DNA of 28,403 nt from contig CAZOMV010000079.1 of the NCBI GenBank assembly GCA_964580995.1, positions 1-28,403 of the forward strand, given 5' to 3'. Below are positions 1 to 6,120 of this stretch, in pieces. The first letter of the stretch is position 1, and every line of letters starts with the position of its first letter. The stretch is from JAKJEP01 sp964580995. GTDB taxonomy: Bacteria; Planctomycetota; Phycisphaerae; Sedimentisphaerales; SM23-30. The notes under the pieces were generated by a model. The model saw only the letters and a program-made list of their open reading frames with translations. It had not been told where the DNA came from and searched no databases. Made by a program: the position numbers and the translations under genes.

Positions 1-75
1 GCGTTATTACGCTAAAATCAACGTTTTCCACCCCTAACTGCGGAACTTGGGATAGGTTTCTTTACCCATCGTATC

Positions 76-113
76 AAAAAAAAGGCTGTCGGTGTTTTAC
101 CCGGCAGCCTTTT
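76..113 (-). terminator. Rho-independent terminator of the secreted repeat protein
   Basis: Read on the minus strand, a 12-bp stem (AAAGGCTGCCGG pairing with CCGACAGCCTTT, with one G-T pair) closes an 8-nt loop and runs straight into a T tract. It lies about 20 nt past the stop codon at 134, so it fits an intrinsic terminator for that gene. The plus strand also has A-rich and T-rich flanks, so weak bidirectional action is possible. Confidence 0.8.
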
Positions 114-133
114 CCCATGGCCGATCAAACAAA

Positions 134-1159
134 TTACTCGTTATAGGGCATACCGATGATTGTTTCGGTGTAGCTGCCTTTTCCGTTTTCCAGTTCTCCC
201 TCAATCAGTACGGACCCCGTGAATTTCACGCCCGCATTCATCTTGAAACTCAGGCCCGGTACGATTGTGCCGGCCGCCTTGTAGTTGGACGTGTCGATCT
301 GGATATTCGAAAAATCGTAAATCCCATCCGCCATCAGGGCCTCCGACACATAATCTTCAATCAGTTCACCAAAATGCTCCTGAAGACCGTATAGTTCGAT
401 TTTATTTTTAGTCACGGAATAGGTCCCTGATAATTCCGTTACCCCATCTTCGTTCATGGCCAGCCATTCATCTGCGGCCAGCCCTTTCGCGTCATTAGGC
501 CCCAGCCACAATTCGGCCGTGTAACTGTCCTTGATCGAGCCGAGGCCGCTGGCGGCACATTTGCTGTCCCCCGACAATTGCCAGTGAGAACCGGCAATCG
601 GTATCTCATAGTTCCCCTTCAGGCTGATCGCCACCTTCAGAACCACCTGGCTTTCCACTCCATCGATATCCACGGTCATATTCGCGACAATCTTCGAACT
701 GACCGTCAACGACAATCCCTTGCTGCCCAGCTTGGCCTTGGGATAACAGATCTCGCTGACAACTTCCACTTCCAGAATGTCAACCTCCTCCTGCTCTTCC
801 GACGCCTCCATCGCCTTGGCCAGCAGATAATCTTCCAGCGAACCCACATCGGAGGTAAAGGTGAAAATTCCTTTACCGGGTTTGTCCTGCCGCTCCTCAT
901 AGGTGCCGATCAGCTCATCGCCCGACGGATCCACCAGCTTCCACTGCCCCGCCTCCAGCCCCTCATCCACGTTCGGCCCCGCAAACATCTGAAACTCCCC
1001 CTTGCTTTTCAGCTTGTCCATCCCTTTGGCGCTGGCACTGACCGACCCGGTCATGACCCAGCTCTTGCCGCTGATATCCGGCGTCGCCGCCCCCGCCATC
1101 CCCGCCAGACCAACAACCATCATTACCGCAACAATCCAGCGAACACTTCGGGTCACCAT
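134..1159 (-). CDS. Secreted protein with two internal repeats, unknown function
   Basis: This is a 341-residue protein with a clear signal peptide: a basic start, a hydrophobic stretch at residues 8-24, and a probable cleavage after AGA-A near residue 25. The mature part holds two related blocks, about 28-118 and 190-280. Both follow the order SGKSWxMTGS / AGSHWQLSGD, then a (F/L)xxGPN element, then GL-A-(G/D)-W, then L(I/S)GTY, then an acidic helix ending in LAKAMEA or SEALMA. This points to an ancient internal duplication of a lipocalin-like or beta-rich module. The start is supported by AGGAGGT 8 nt upstream, a promoter at 1253-1280 and a terminator just past the stop. I recognise no named family. 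A periplasmic or outer-surface location is inferred from the signal peptide only. Confidence 0.8.
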   Translation of the reverse strand: MVTRSVRWIVAVMMVVGLAGMAGAATPDISGKSWVMTGSVSASAKGMDKLKSKGEFQMFAGPNVDEGLEAGQWKLVDPSGDELIGTYEERQDKPGKGIFTFTSDVGSLEDYLLAKAMEASEEQEEVDILEVEVVSEICYPKAKLGSKGLSLTVSSKIVANMTVDIDGVESQVVLKVAISLKGNYEIPIAGSHWQLSGDSKCAASGLGSIKDSYTAELWLGPNDAKGLAADEWLAMNEDGVTELSGTYSVTKNKIELYGLQEHFGELIEDYVSEALMADGIYDFSNIQIDTSNYKAAGTIVPGLSFKMNAGVKFTGSVLIEGELENGKGSYTETIIGMPYNE

Positions 1160-1252
1160 CGCAATACCTCCTGTCCGGCGCCTTGGCCGGCTGATACTAT
1201 AAACTTTTCTGTTTGCTACGAACGTAAACGATATTGTTGAGCCTTTATTTGT

Positions 1253-1280
1253 ATTCTATCAGGAATTGTATAAAAATCAA
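1253..1280 (-). promoter_or_regulatory. Sigma-70-like promoter for the secreted repeat protein
   Basis: On the minus strand TTGATT (1275-1280) and TAGAAT (1253-1258) are separated by 16 nt. This places transcription about 90 nt before the start codon at 1159. The intergenic stretch 1160-1463 otherwise holds only a small CCTTTT/AAAAGG hairpin at 1292-1306 and a GCCTG/CAGGC hairpin near 1356-1370. Confidence 0.45.
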
Positions 1281-1448
1281 TCCATAAAGTCCTTTTTAGA
1301 AAAGGCCATAAAAACTTGCAAATAATGAAATACTAACAGGTTAGATTTTTCCGCCGCCTGAAAAACAGGCAGCCGAGAAATAGTTGCCTCTTCCATGCGA
1401 CCATGATACCATCCGTATTGGTAATAATCATAGGCGAAATGAACATAT

Positions 1449-1454
1449 GGAGGT
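1449..1454 (+). promoter_or_regulatory. Shine-Dalgarno that decides the AIM24-family start
   Basis: GGAGGT lies with 0 nt spacing to the ATG at 1455 but 9 nt to the ATG at 1464. The second is the usable start. Confidence 0.7.
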
Positions 1455-1463
1455 ATGAATTTG

Positions 1464-2192
1464 ATGCACGGAGCCGATGAAATCGAATATCAGGTGTTTG
1501 GCGATGATATGCAACTGGTCGAAGTGGAGCTGGACCCCGGCGAAGGAGTCCGGGCCGAAGTCGGCGCCATGATGTATATGGAGGACGGCATCGAAATGCA
1601 GACCTCCACCGGCGGCGGATTATTCAAAGGTTTCAAGCGGATGCTCACCGGCGAAAGTTTTTTCATTACCACCTTCCTGTATAACGGCCCCGGCAAGGGA
1701 CATGTGGCCTTTGCCGCTCCCTACCCCGGCAAAATCATTCCCCTCCATCTGCGCGAACTGGGCGGCCAGTTCCTCTGTCAGAAGGACGCCTTTCTCTGCG
1801 CGGCCTGCGGCGTCGAAATCGAAATCGCCTTCACCAAACGGCTGGGAGCGGGCCTCTTCGGCGGCGAAGGCTTCATCCTCCAGCGGCTGACCGGCGACGG
1901 CGTGGCACTGGTCCATGCCGGCGGCACCATCATCGAAAAAGATCTCCAGCCGGGCGAAATCCTGCGCGTGGACACCGGCTGCCTGGTCGCCTTCGCCCCG
2001 ACGGTCGATTACGATATCCAGTTTGTGGGCGGCTTCAAAAATGTCTTGTTCGGCGGCGAAGGTCTCTTTCTGGCCCGCTTAACCGGCCCCGGCCGGGTCT
2101 ATCTGCAGAGCCTGCCCTTTTCCCGCCTGGCCGACCGCATTATCACCGTTGCTCGATTAAAGCATCATATTGATGGAAGCGCCAAAAGTTGA
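1464..2192 (+). CDS. TIGR00266 / AIM24 family protein
   Basis: The product is a 242-residue soluble protein of the AIM24 (DUF124, TIGR00266) family, which forms a tryptophan-RNA-binding-attenuator-like beta fold; its bacterial role is not firmly known. Family features are the opening EYQVxGDDMQLVEVEL, the GGGLFKGFKRMLTGESFF segment around residues 50-67, a mid-protein LGAGLFGGEGFILQRLTG, and a second copy of that pattern near the end (FGGEGLFLARLTGPG). I chose the ATG at 1464 because GGAGGT at 1449-1454 lies 9 nt upstream of it. The earlier in-frame ATG at 1455 directly abuts that ribosome site and would be too close. No signal peptide is seen. The gene is followed after 8 nt by a dispersed 60-bp repeat. 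Confidence 0.88.
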   Translation: MHGADEIEYQVFGDDMQLVEVELDPGEGVRAEVGAMMYMEDGIEMQTSTGGGLFKGFKRMLTGESFFITTFLYNGPGKGHVAFAAPYPGKIIPLHLRELGGQFLCQKDAFLCAACGVEIEIAFTKRLGAGLFGGEGFILQRLTGDGVALVHAGGTIIEKDLQPGEILRVDTGCLVAFAPTVDYDIQFVGGFKNVLFGGEGLFLARLTGPGRVYLQSLPFSRLADRIITVARLKHHIDGSAKS

Positions 2193-2200
2193 TATTGGCA

Positions 2201-2260
2201 TCCAAAAACGGCTCTGGCCCCCCAATAACAAGGGATCGAAGAGCTTTTGACGCTGGCGTC
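2201..2260 (+). repeat. 60-bp dispersed repeat, copy 1
   Basis: This segment matches the reverse complement of 28342-28401 over 60 positions without gaps; I count 5 differences. It ends in the palindrome TTGACGCTGGCGTCAA (2248-2263). In copy 2 the GACGC/GCGTC arms are kept and the change falls in the 2-nt centre. It lies between the AIM24-family and ZIP genes, about 70 nt before the ZIP start. A weakly protein-like frame can be read on the opposite strand of copy 1, but it does not stay open in copy 2, so I treat it as a non-coding repeat. Confidence 0.85.
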
Positions 2261-2328
2261 AATATTGAGCAAAAAGGATAGTTGCCTGAACGGTCTGTTA
2301 GAATAAAAACACTAGTACGGGAGTGACG

Positions 2329-3141
2329 ATGATTGGCTTTTTCAAAGAATTGCATCCGATCTGGCAAGCGCTGTTGGCCACCCTGTTCACCTGGGGTGTG
2401 ACAGCCCTGGGCGCCGCCGCGGTCTTCCTGTTCAAAACCATGAACCGCAAGCTCATGGACGCCATGCTCGGCTTTGCCGCCGGCGTCATGATCGCCGCCA
2501 GCTACTGGTCCCTGCTGGCCCCCGCCATCGAAATGTCCGAAGGCAAATCGCTGCCCTCCTGGATTCCCCCAGCCGTTGGTTTCATCCTGGGCGGCATCTT
2601 TTTGCGGGTCTGCGACCGCCTCCTGCCCCACCTGCACCTAAATCTGCCCATCTCCGGAGCAGAAGGCATCCATACCCACTGGAAAAAAACCATCCTGCTG
2701 GTCCTGGCTATCACCCTGCATAACATCCCCGAAGGGCTGGCGGTCGGGGTGGCTTTCGGAGCGGTAGCCGCCGGTTTCCCCGGTGCGACGCTGGCCGCCG
2801 CGGTCGTGCTGGCCATCGGCATCGGTCTGCAGAATTTCCCCGAAGGCATGGCCGTTTCCATGCCCCTGCGGCGGGAGGGTTTATCTCGCGCGAAAAGTTT
2901 CCTTTACGGCCAGTTATCCGCTATTGTCGAACCCATCGCCGGCGTCATCGGCGCCGCCGCCGTTCTCCTCGCCCAGCCGCTGCTGCCCTACGCCCTGGCC
3001 TTCGCCGCCGGGGCCATGATCTTCGTCGTCGTCGAGGAGGCCATCCCCGAGTCCCAGACCGGCGGCAACTCCGACCTGGCCACCCTCGGCACCATGCTCG
3101 GCTTCACCGTCATGATGATCCTCGACGTCGCCCTGGGCTAA
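2329..3141 (+). CDS. ZIP family divalent metal transporter (ZupT-like)
   Basis: This 270-residue inner-membrane protein has about eight hydrophobic segments and the metal-site motifs of the ZIP family. These are HNIPEG at residues 131-136 (fourth membrane helix) and QNFPEG at 168-173 (fifth), followed by a conserved IVEP. Family members move zinc, iron or other divalent cations into the cytoplasm. A short cytoplasmic loop with HLHLNLP and HTHW (about residues 101-117) is histidine-rich, as is usual. The ATG at 2329 is preferred over the GTG at 2323 because CGGGAG at 2318-2323 sits 5 nt before it and overlaps the GTG. No metal-regulator box is evident upstream. It appears monocistronic. Confidence 0.92.
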   Translation: MIGFFKELHPIWQALLATLFTWGVTALGAAAVFLFKTMNRKLMDAMLGFAAGVMIAASYWSLLAPAIEMSEGKSLPSWIPPAVGFILGGIFLRVCDRLLPHLHLNLPISGAEGIHTHWKKTILLVLAITLHNIPEGLAVGVAFGAVAAGFPGATLAAAVVLAIGIGLQNFPEGMAVSMPLRREGLSRAKSFLYGQLSAIVEPIAGVIGAAAVLLAQPLLPYALAFAAGAMIFVVVEEAIPESQTGGNSDLATLGTMLGFTVMMILDVALG

Positions 3142-3171
3142 TCCCCGCCCCTTTGCAAAATTTATCGTAGG

Positions 3172-3191
3172 GTGTGCAGCTTGCTGCACAC
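3172..3191. repeat. Perfect palindrome after the ZIP gene
   Basis: GTGTGCAG-CTTG-CTGCACAC forms an 8-bp perfect stem with a 4-nt loop about 30 nt past the ZIP stop. No T tract follows, so it is not a standard terminator. The 15 nt leading into it (TTTATCGTAGGGTGT) recur exactly at 18314-18328, where the palindrome is absent, which suggests a dispersed element with a deleted copy. Confidence 0.6.
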
Positions 3192-3207
3192 GCGGTTCCA
3201 TTTACGC

Positions 3208-3270
3208 CCCCATATACCATTCCACCGTTCGATGGTCATTCCTGCGCAAGCAGGAATCCAGTATTTTCTT
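3208..3270 (+). repeat. 63-bp direct repeat, copy A, with palindrome
   Basis: The segment repeats at 3430-3492 (offset 222) with 3 differences visible. It contains the palindrome TTCCTGC-GCAA-GCAGGAA (3239-3256), closed by a GNRA-type tetraloop. Confidence 0.85.
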
Positions 3271-3376
3271 GGTATTTTATTACGTAATTCATAATTCATA
3301 ATTTCTTATGCGGGCATCCATCTTCTCTCCTTACGCTCTCATACCATGTCCCAAATACCGGACGATCGCCCGTCTG

Positions 3377-3401
3377 TCATTCCCGCGCAGGCGGGAATCC
3401 A
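3377..3401 (+). repeat. Palindromic intergenic repeat, unit 2
   Basis: TCATTCCCGCGCAGGCGGGAATCCA holds the stem ATTCCCGC/GCGGGAAT with loop GCAG. It is the C-G version of the T-A stem in copies A and B, and matches the unit at 4253-4277. The motif resembles dRS3-like or REP-like intergenic palindromes known in many bacteria. Confidence 0.8.
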
Positions 3402-3429
3402 TCTTCGGTTCATCCGGTTACTGCAATAT

Positions 3430-3492
3430 CCCCATATACCATTCCACCGTTCGTTGGTCATTCCTGCGGAAGCAGGAATCCAGTATTCTCTT
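3430..3492 (+). repeat. 63-bp direct repeat, copy B, with palindrome
   Basis: It differs from 3208-3270 at only a few sites. Its palindrome is TTCCTGC-GGAA-GCAGGAA (3461-3478); the loop changed from GCAA to GGAA, both GNRA, while the stem is intact. Confidence 0.85.
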
Positions 3493-3527
3493 CTTTTCCT
3501 AATTTCCCCTCCCTCGTCCATATCGTC

Positions 3528-3650
3528 CAGTAACCGATAACCGATAACTGATAACTATCTTGTAATTCGTAATTCATAACTCGTAATTTCATTACCTGAT
3601 AACCGATAACCACTTTATAATTCATAATTTATAATTCGTAATTATTTCCT
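3528..3650. repeat. Degenerate short repeats (ATAACCG and AATTCATA types)
   Basis: Two interleaved families of near-tandem words are seen. One is TAACCGATAACCGATAACTGATAACT at 3531-3556, with an echo at 3598-3611. The other consists of AATTCGTAATTCATAACTCGTAATTT-like runs around 3562-3590 and 3619-3645. A smaller copy (GTAATTCATAATTCATAAT) lies near 3285-3303. No gene overlaps. It looks like slippage-expanded filler. Confidence 0.6.
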
Positions 3651-3774
3651 TGCCCCCCACCCCCTCCTGATCGTATAATCCCTCTCAGGCTCAGCAGCAT
3701 GACGGAATTTTGCAGACATTTACAATATTGGGTTTTTACTAATTTCCGGGGCCTCAATATTAGGAATAAACATT

Positions 3775-3804
3775 TTGATTCTGGAATAGGCTTTTTGGTA
3801 TAAT
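3775..3804 (+). promoter_or_regulatory. Strong extended -10 promoter for the small membrane protein
   Basis: TTGATT (3775-3780) and a perfect TATAAT (3799-3804) are 18 nt apart, and TGG directly before the -10 gives an extended -10 element. Transcription would start about 75 nt before the ATG at 3890. Confidence 0.6.
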
Positions 3805-3889
3805 TGTCGTTGTTAAAAGGACTAAGTCGCGTTTTGTAACCGTATAAATAGGAATCGTCAGTTTATATGAGTTTACGGGGACATTGTAC

Positions 3890-4201
3890 ATGAAAAAAGA
3901 TCCAACCGTATGGGTAAGCCTGTTGCTAATCGCATTGCCGTTAATTATCGGCCAGATGATGGGCATGCCAAGGACAATTGATGATAATAGCCCAACGATA
4001 TTCCATGTCTTTTTTTGGCTCATGTTCGTTGGGGCAATACGGGCAACCATTCTTTGGTTCCAGACTTTAATTCACGGAATCGAACACGCCAAAAAAGAAA
4101 ATCGAGTGGCAATTGTTTTAGGCCATATTTTTCTAGGACCAATTATGTCTTATTTATACTACTGGGATTCGCGAAAACATGCCAGGCAGGTAGCGATGTA
4201 G
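3890..4201 (+). CDS. Small membrane protein, unknown
   Basis: This 103-residue protein has hydrophobic segments at about residues 8-26 and 37-58 and a weaker one near 76-92 (LGHIFLGPIMSYLYYW), with a basic C-terminus (RKHARQ). It is therefore probably an inner-membrane protein with two or three spans. The ending GPIMSYLYYWDSRKHA recalls short membrane proteins of the PLDc_N-like kind, but I do not assign a family. The ATG at 3890 has a G-rich ribosome site (ACGGGGA) about 8 nt upstream; a TTG two codons earlier is also open. A strong promoter lies upstream. It is the nearest gene before the SIR2-like gene but is separated from it by about 500 bp of remnants and repeats, so co-transcription is doubtful. 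Confidence 0.6.
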   Translation: MKKDPTVWVSLLLIALPLIIGQMMGMPRTIDDNSPTIFHVFFWLMFVGAIRATILWFQTLIHGIEHAKKENRVAIVLGHIFLGPIMSYLYYWDSRKHARQVAM

Positions 4202-4252
4202 CTGGTTGAGTCGGTAACTTGTTGACGACGCGATATTCTGGCGACCCCTCTG

Positions 4253-4277
4253 TCATTCCCGCGCAGGCGGGAATCTA
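4253..4277 (+). repeat. Palindromic intergenic repeat, unit 4
   Basis: TCATTCCCGCGCAGGCGGGAATCTA differs from unit 2 (3377-3401) at one base next to the stem. The stem and loop are identical. Confidence 0.8.
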
Positions 4278-4293
4278 TCTTCCGTTCTGAGTT

Positions 4294-4318
4294 CAGCCTT
4301 CAGGCTGTTTTCTCTTTT
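4294..4318 (+). terminator. Possible weak terminator after the small membrane gene
   Basis: CAGCC-TTCA-GGCTG is a 5-bp hairpin followed by a T-rich run (TTTTCTCTTTT). It lies about 90 nt past the stop at 4201. The stem is short, so this is tentative. Confidence 0.35.
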
Positions 4319-4515
4319 ATGTCCATCCCGTCCATATTGTCCATTTCGTCCACCTTTTTTTATCCCCGTCTCCCCTATCCTATCCCCGTCCGTAAGGGAG
4401 GAGGGCAACTACTCGCTTGCCAGCCATGCAAGGCCTTTTCCTGTTTTGTTTTTTTTATATGCATTTTCCCCCTTAGCTTCCCCTCCTTCCACCATCCCGA
4501 TCTCCCCTCCGGCCC

Positions 4516-4620
4516 GTGCAAGTCCGCTTTTTCGTCGCCCGCAAGAAGGATGACTCTGCCCGTGCCCGCCGGGAACTGATCATCACTAACTACCCTTTGC
4601 CCAAAAATCCGGCCAAATAA
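4516..4620 (+). pseudogene. Probable C-terminal gene remnant
   Basis: From a GTG at 4516 to TAA at 4620 one frame reads 34 codons with C-ending, GC-rich codon use unlike the surrounding sequence. Its amino-acid order is protein-like: basic ARKK, then an Arg-rich helix, then LIITNYPLPKNPAK at the end. The frame is open only back to 4477, and I see no ribosome site, so it looks like the tail of a lost gene rather than a working one. The parent family is not recognised. If correct, it marks a deletion or insertion event just upstream of the SIR2-like gene. Confidence 0.3.
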
Positions 4621-4624
4621 CCCC

Positions 4625-4653
4625 TTGCTTTATAGCAGGGAATCATATACTAT
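4625..4653 (+). promoter_or_regulatory. Candidate promoter for the SIR2-like gene
   Basis: TTGCTT (4625-4630) pairs with TACTAT at 4648-4653 (17 nt spacing), or with TATACT at 4646-4651 (15 nt). An imperfect hairpin (CCCTTGCT / AGCAGGG with one bulge) overlaps the -35 site. Confidence 0.35.
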
Positions 4654-4697
4654 GACCATATGTCGATTATCTTTGTCTTTAGCAAGGGATTTGTCCA

Positions 4698-5714
4698 ATG
4701 ATTCAAAATAAAACGGTTCTTATCCTTGGCGCTGGTGCCAGCATGCCCTTTGGTTTTCCCACTGGGAAGGAGCTTAAGAGGGAAATTATTGAATTTTTGA
4801 AGAACAATAACGATGCCACACGAATCGTAGAAAATTGTGGTTATGATCCTAAGCAAATCAACTCCTTTTGGGATGCTCTATGGAAATCAGGAAAAACATC
4901 CATTGATGCCTTTTTGGAATGGGAAGTCAAAGATTCCAATAGTAGAACAGATTACCTGCCAATTGGGAAGATTGCAATGGCCGCCATGCTTTTAGGGCAT
5001 GAAAAATCTGAGAAATTATTTGTGACCGAAGATAATTGGTACGAATATTTATTCGACCACATGAATGCACCCTTTAACAATTTTCATGGCAACAAACTTG
5101 AGATCATAACGTTTAATTACGATCGATCTTTGGAGCAGTATTTGTGTGAAGTTTTGCACAACACTCCTCCTTTTCCATGTAAAGAGGAATGTTCGAAAAA
5201 AATAACCAGTATTAATATTTATCATGTTTATGGATCCCTTGGTTCTTTGGATGAAATACCCTATGGTTCCGATCCAAAAGACCCTTCGACTGTTAAGAAA
5301 TGTATTGAAAAAATAAATATTATCCATGAAGAACAACTTGAAGAAAAAATTCTTGATAAGTGCAAGGGAATATTAGAGGATGCAAAAAAAATATACTTTT
5401 TGGGATTTGGTTTTAATCAGAAAAACCTTCAAAGGCTAGGCTTTAGCCAGGCAAAACATGAGGGCGACAAGTGGTGTTTAAGTAGAGTAGCCCTACGCGA
5501 GAAAGAAATTACAGGGACCTCGTTATATTTACCTTTACAGGAAAAAGAGTCTTTTGTGAGATTACACGAATATTTCGAAGCAGCACCTTCATTGCGTATT
5601 CTACAAAAACATGAACTTACCCATCGCAATAGAGGTTTTACCCATATTCAGGAGCAAATTCTTTATGATCTTAATGTCTATGATTTTTTGAGCCAATGTG
5701 TTATTCTCGATTGA
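4698..5714 (+). CDS. SIR2-like NAD-binding protein (possible anti-phage effector)
   Basis: The protein has 338 residues with a SIR2-like Rossmann fold from the very N-terminus. It shows LILGAGASMPFG (residues 8-19, dinucleotide loop), TFNYD at 138-142 with the conserved Asn, YHVYGSLG at 175-182 with the likely catalytic His, and FLGFGFN at 224-230. This order is typical of SIR2-like domains in bacterial defence proteins, which hydrolyse NAD to stop phage growth, rather than of protein deacetylases; no Cys4 zinc module is seen. The ~100 residues after the SIR2 core have no recognisable domain. The start is fixed by AAGGGA 8 nt upstream. Codon use is AT-rich, unlike the neighbours, and the gene stands alone between remnants and repeats, which suggests horizontal transfer. 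A sensor partner is not visible, so its defence role is inference. Confidence 0.8.
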   Translation: MIQNKTVLILGAGASMPFGFPTGKELKREIIEFLKNNNDATRIVENCGYDPKQINSFWDALWKSGKTSIDAFLEWEVKDSNSRTDYLPIGKIAMAAMLLGHEKSEKLFVTEDNWYEYLFDHMNAPFNNFHGNKLEIITFNYDRSLEQYLCEVLHNTPPFPCKEECSKKITSINIYHVYGSLGSLDEIPYGSDPKDPSTVKKCIEKINIIHEEQLEEKILDKCKGILEDAKKIYFLGFGFNQKNLQRLGFSQAKHEGDKWCLSRVALREKEITGTSLYLPLQEKESFVRLHEYFEAAPSLRILQKHELTHRNRGFTHIQEQILYDLNVYDFLSQCVILD

Positions 5715-5780
5715 CTCATATTTTATATTTTGTGCATTCTTCCGATAGGCTTCAGCCGGGTAGTGAGACACTGTTTTCGA

Positions 5781-5820
5781 GGTTGAATTAAAGGTTGAAT
5801 TAAAGGGGTCAGACACCAAT
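5781..5820 (+). repeat. Tandem 12-mer plus GGGGTCAGACACC motif
   Basis: Two abutting copies of GGTTGAATTAAA precede GGGGTCAGACACCAAT. From memory, the GGGGTCAGACACC word is common in intergenic elements near REP-associated (Y1, IS200-like) transposases. No transposase gene is present here, so this would be a solo or degraded copy. Confidence 0.4.
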
Positions 5821-6059
5821 TGCAGGTCCGTTTCTGTGTCTGCTTTCTTGTTAACGGAGAACAGAATTCTCACCTGCTATTTCCCTCCTTCATTCTGAGC
5901 CGCCAGCCATCAAATATAAAGGGACTGATATATCCCTGCGACCCCGCATGTATTATTTATCATCTGGTCGGGTTGAAAGTCTTCTATTCTCCCGCCCGCC
6001 TTCCCCCACGCGCCAATGCCGCCCCAGCCCTTCCCGCCAGCATCCGTCTTCGTCATCTT

Positions 6060-6120
6060 TTGTTAAAAACACTCTTTTCTTATTCGCGTTCATTCGCGCA
6101 AATTCGCGGTTAAAATTCTT
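6060..6120 (+). repeat. Fragment of a dispersed TTCGCG-type repeat
   Basis: Positions about 6083-6111 carry the near-tandem words TTCGCGTTCATTCGCGCAAATTCGCGG, preceded by AAAAACACT. A related AAAAACACTTTC string appears at 6224-6235 after CTGTGGTTC. They look like pieces of one intergenic repeat family. Confidence 0.4.

Larger units (their letters stand above)
3142..3889. other. Repeat-rich intergenic region (748 bp)
   Basis: I find no credible gene here. The stretch holds, in order: a perfect 8-bp hairpin (3172-3191); a 63-bp direct duplication carrying palindromes (3208-3270 and 3430-3492); a third palindrome (3377-3401); a field of degenerate short repeats (about 3283-3310 and 3528-3650); and the promoter and leader of the next gene. 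Base composition is AT-richer than in the flanking metal transporter. Confidence 0.7.
4202..4697. other. Intergenic region with palindrome, weak terminator and gene remnant
   Basis: The 496 bp between the small membrane protein and the SIR2-like gene hold a palindromic repeat (4253-4277), a short T-trailed hairpin (4294-4318), a T/C-rich stretch and a probable coding remnant (4516-4620). A promoter candidate for the next gene lies at 4625-4653. Confidence 0.6.

Noticed and set aside
578..1240. 220-codon open frame on the plus strand
   Set aside because: It lies fully antisense to the secreted repeat protein, which has signal peptide, promoter, ribosome site and terminator. Its Arg/His-rich composition is typical of a shadow frame.
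2282..2304. TTGCCT and TAGAAT as promoter of the ZIP gene
   Set aside because: The spacing is only 11 nt, too short for a sigma-70 promoter, although both hexamers match those of the export operon promoter.
2143..2637. 164-codon minus-strand frame running through the 60-bp repeat
   Set aside because: It overlaps the ZIP gene antisense, and the corresponding frame at copy 2 is closed by a stop next to the repeat.
3172..3191. Intrinsic terminator of the ZIP gene
   Set aside because: The hairpin is strong but no T tract follows, so I list it as a palindrome only.
3208..3492. CRISPR-like repeat spacing
   Set aside because: Only two long copies plus variant palindromes occur, at irregular distances and without cas genes. 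Intergenic palindromic repeats explain them better.
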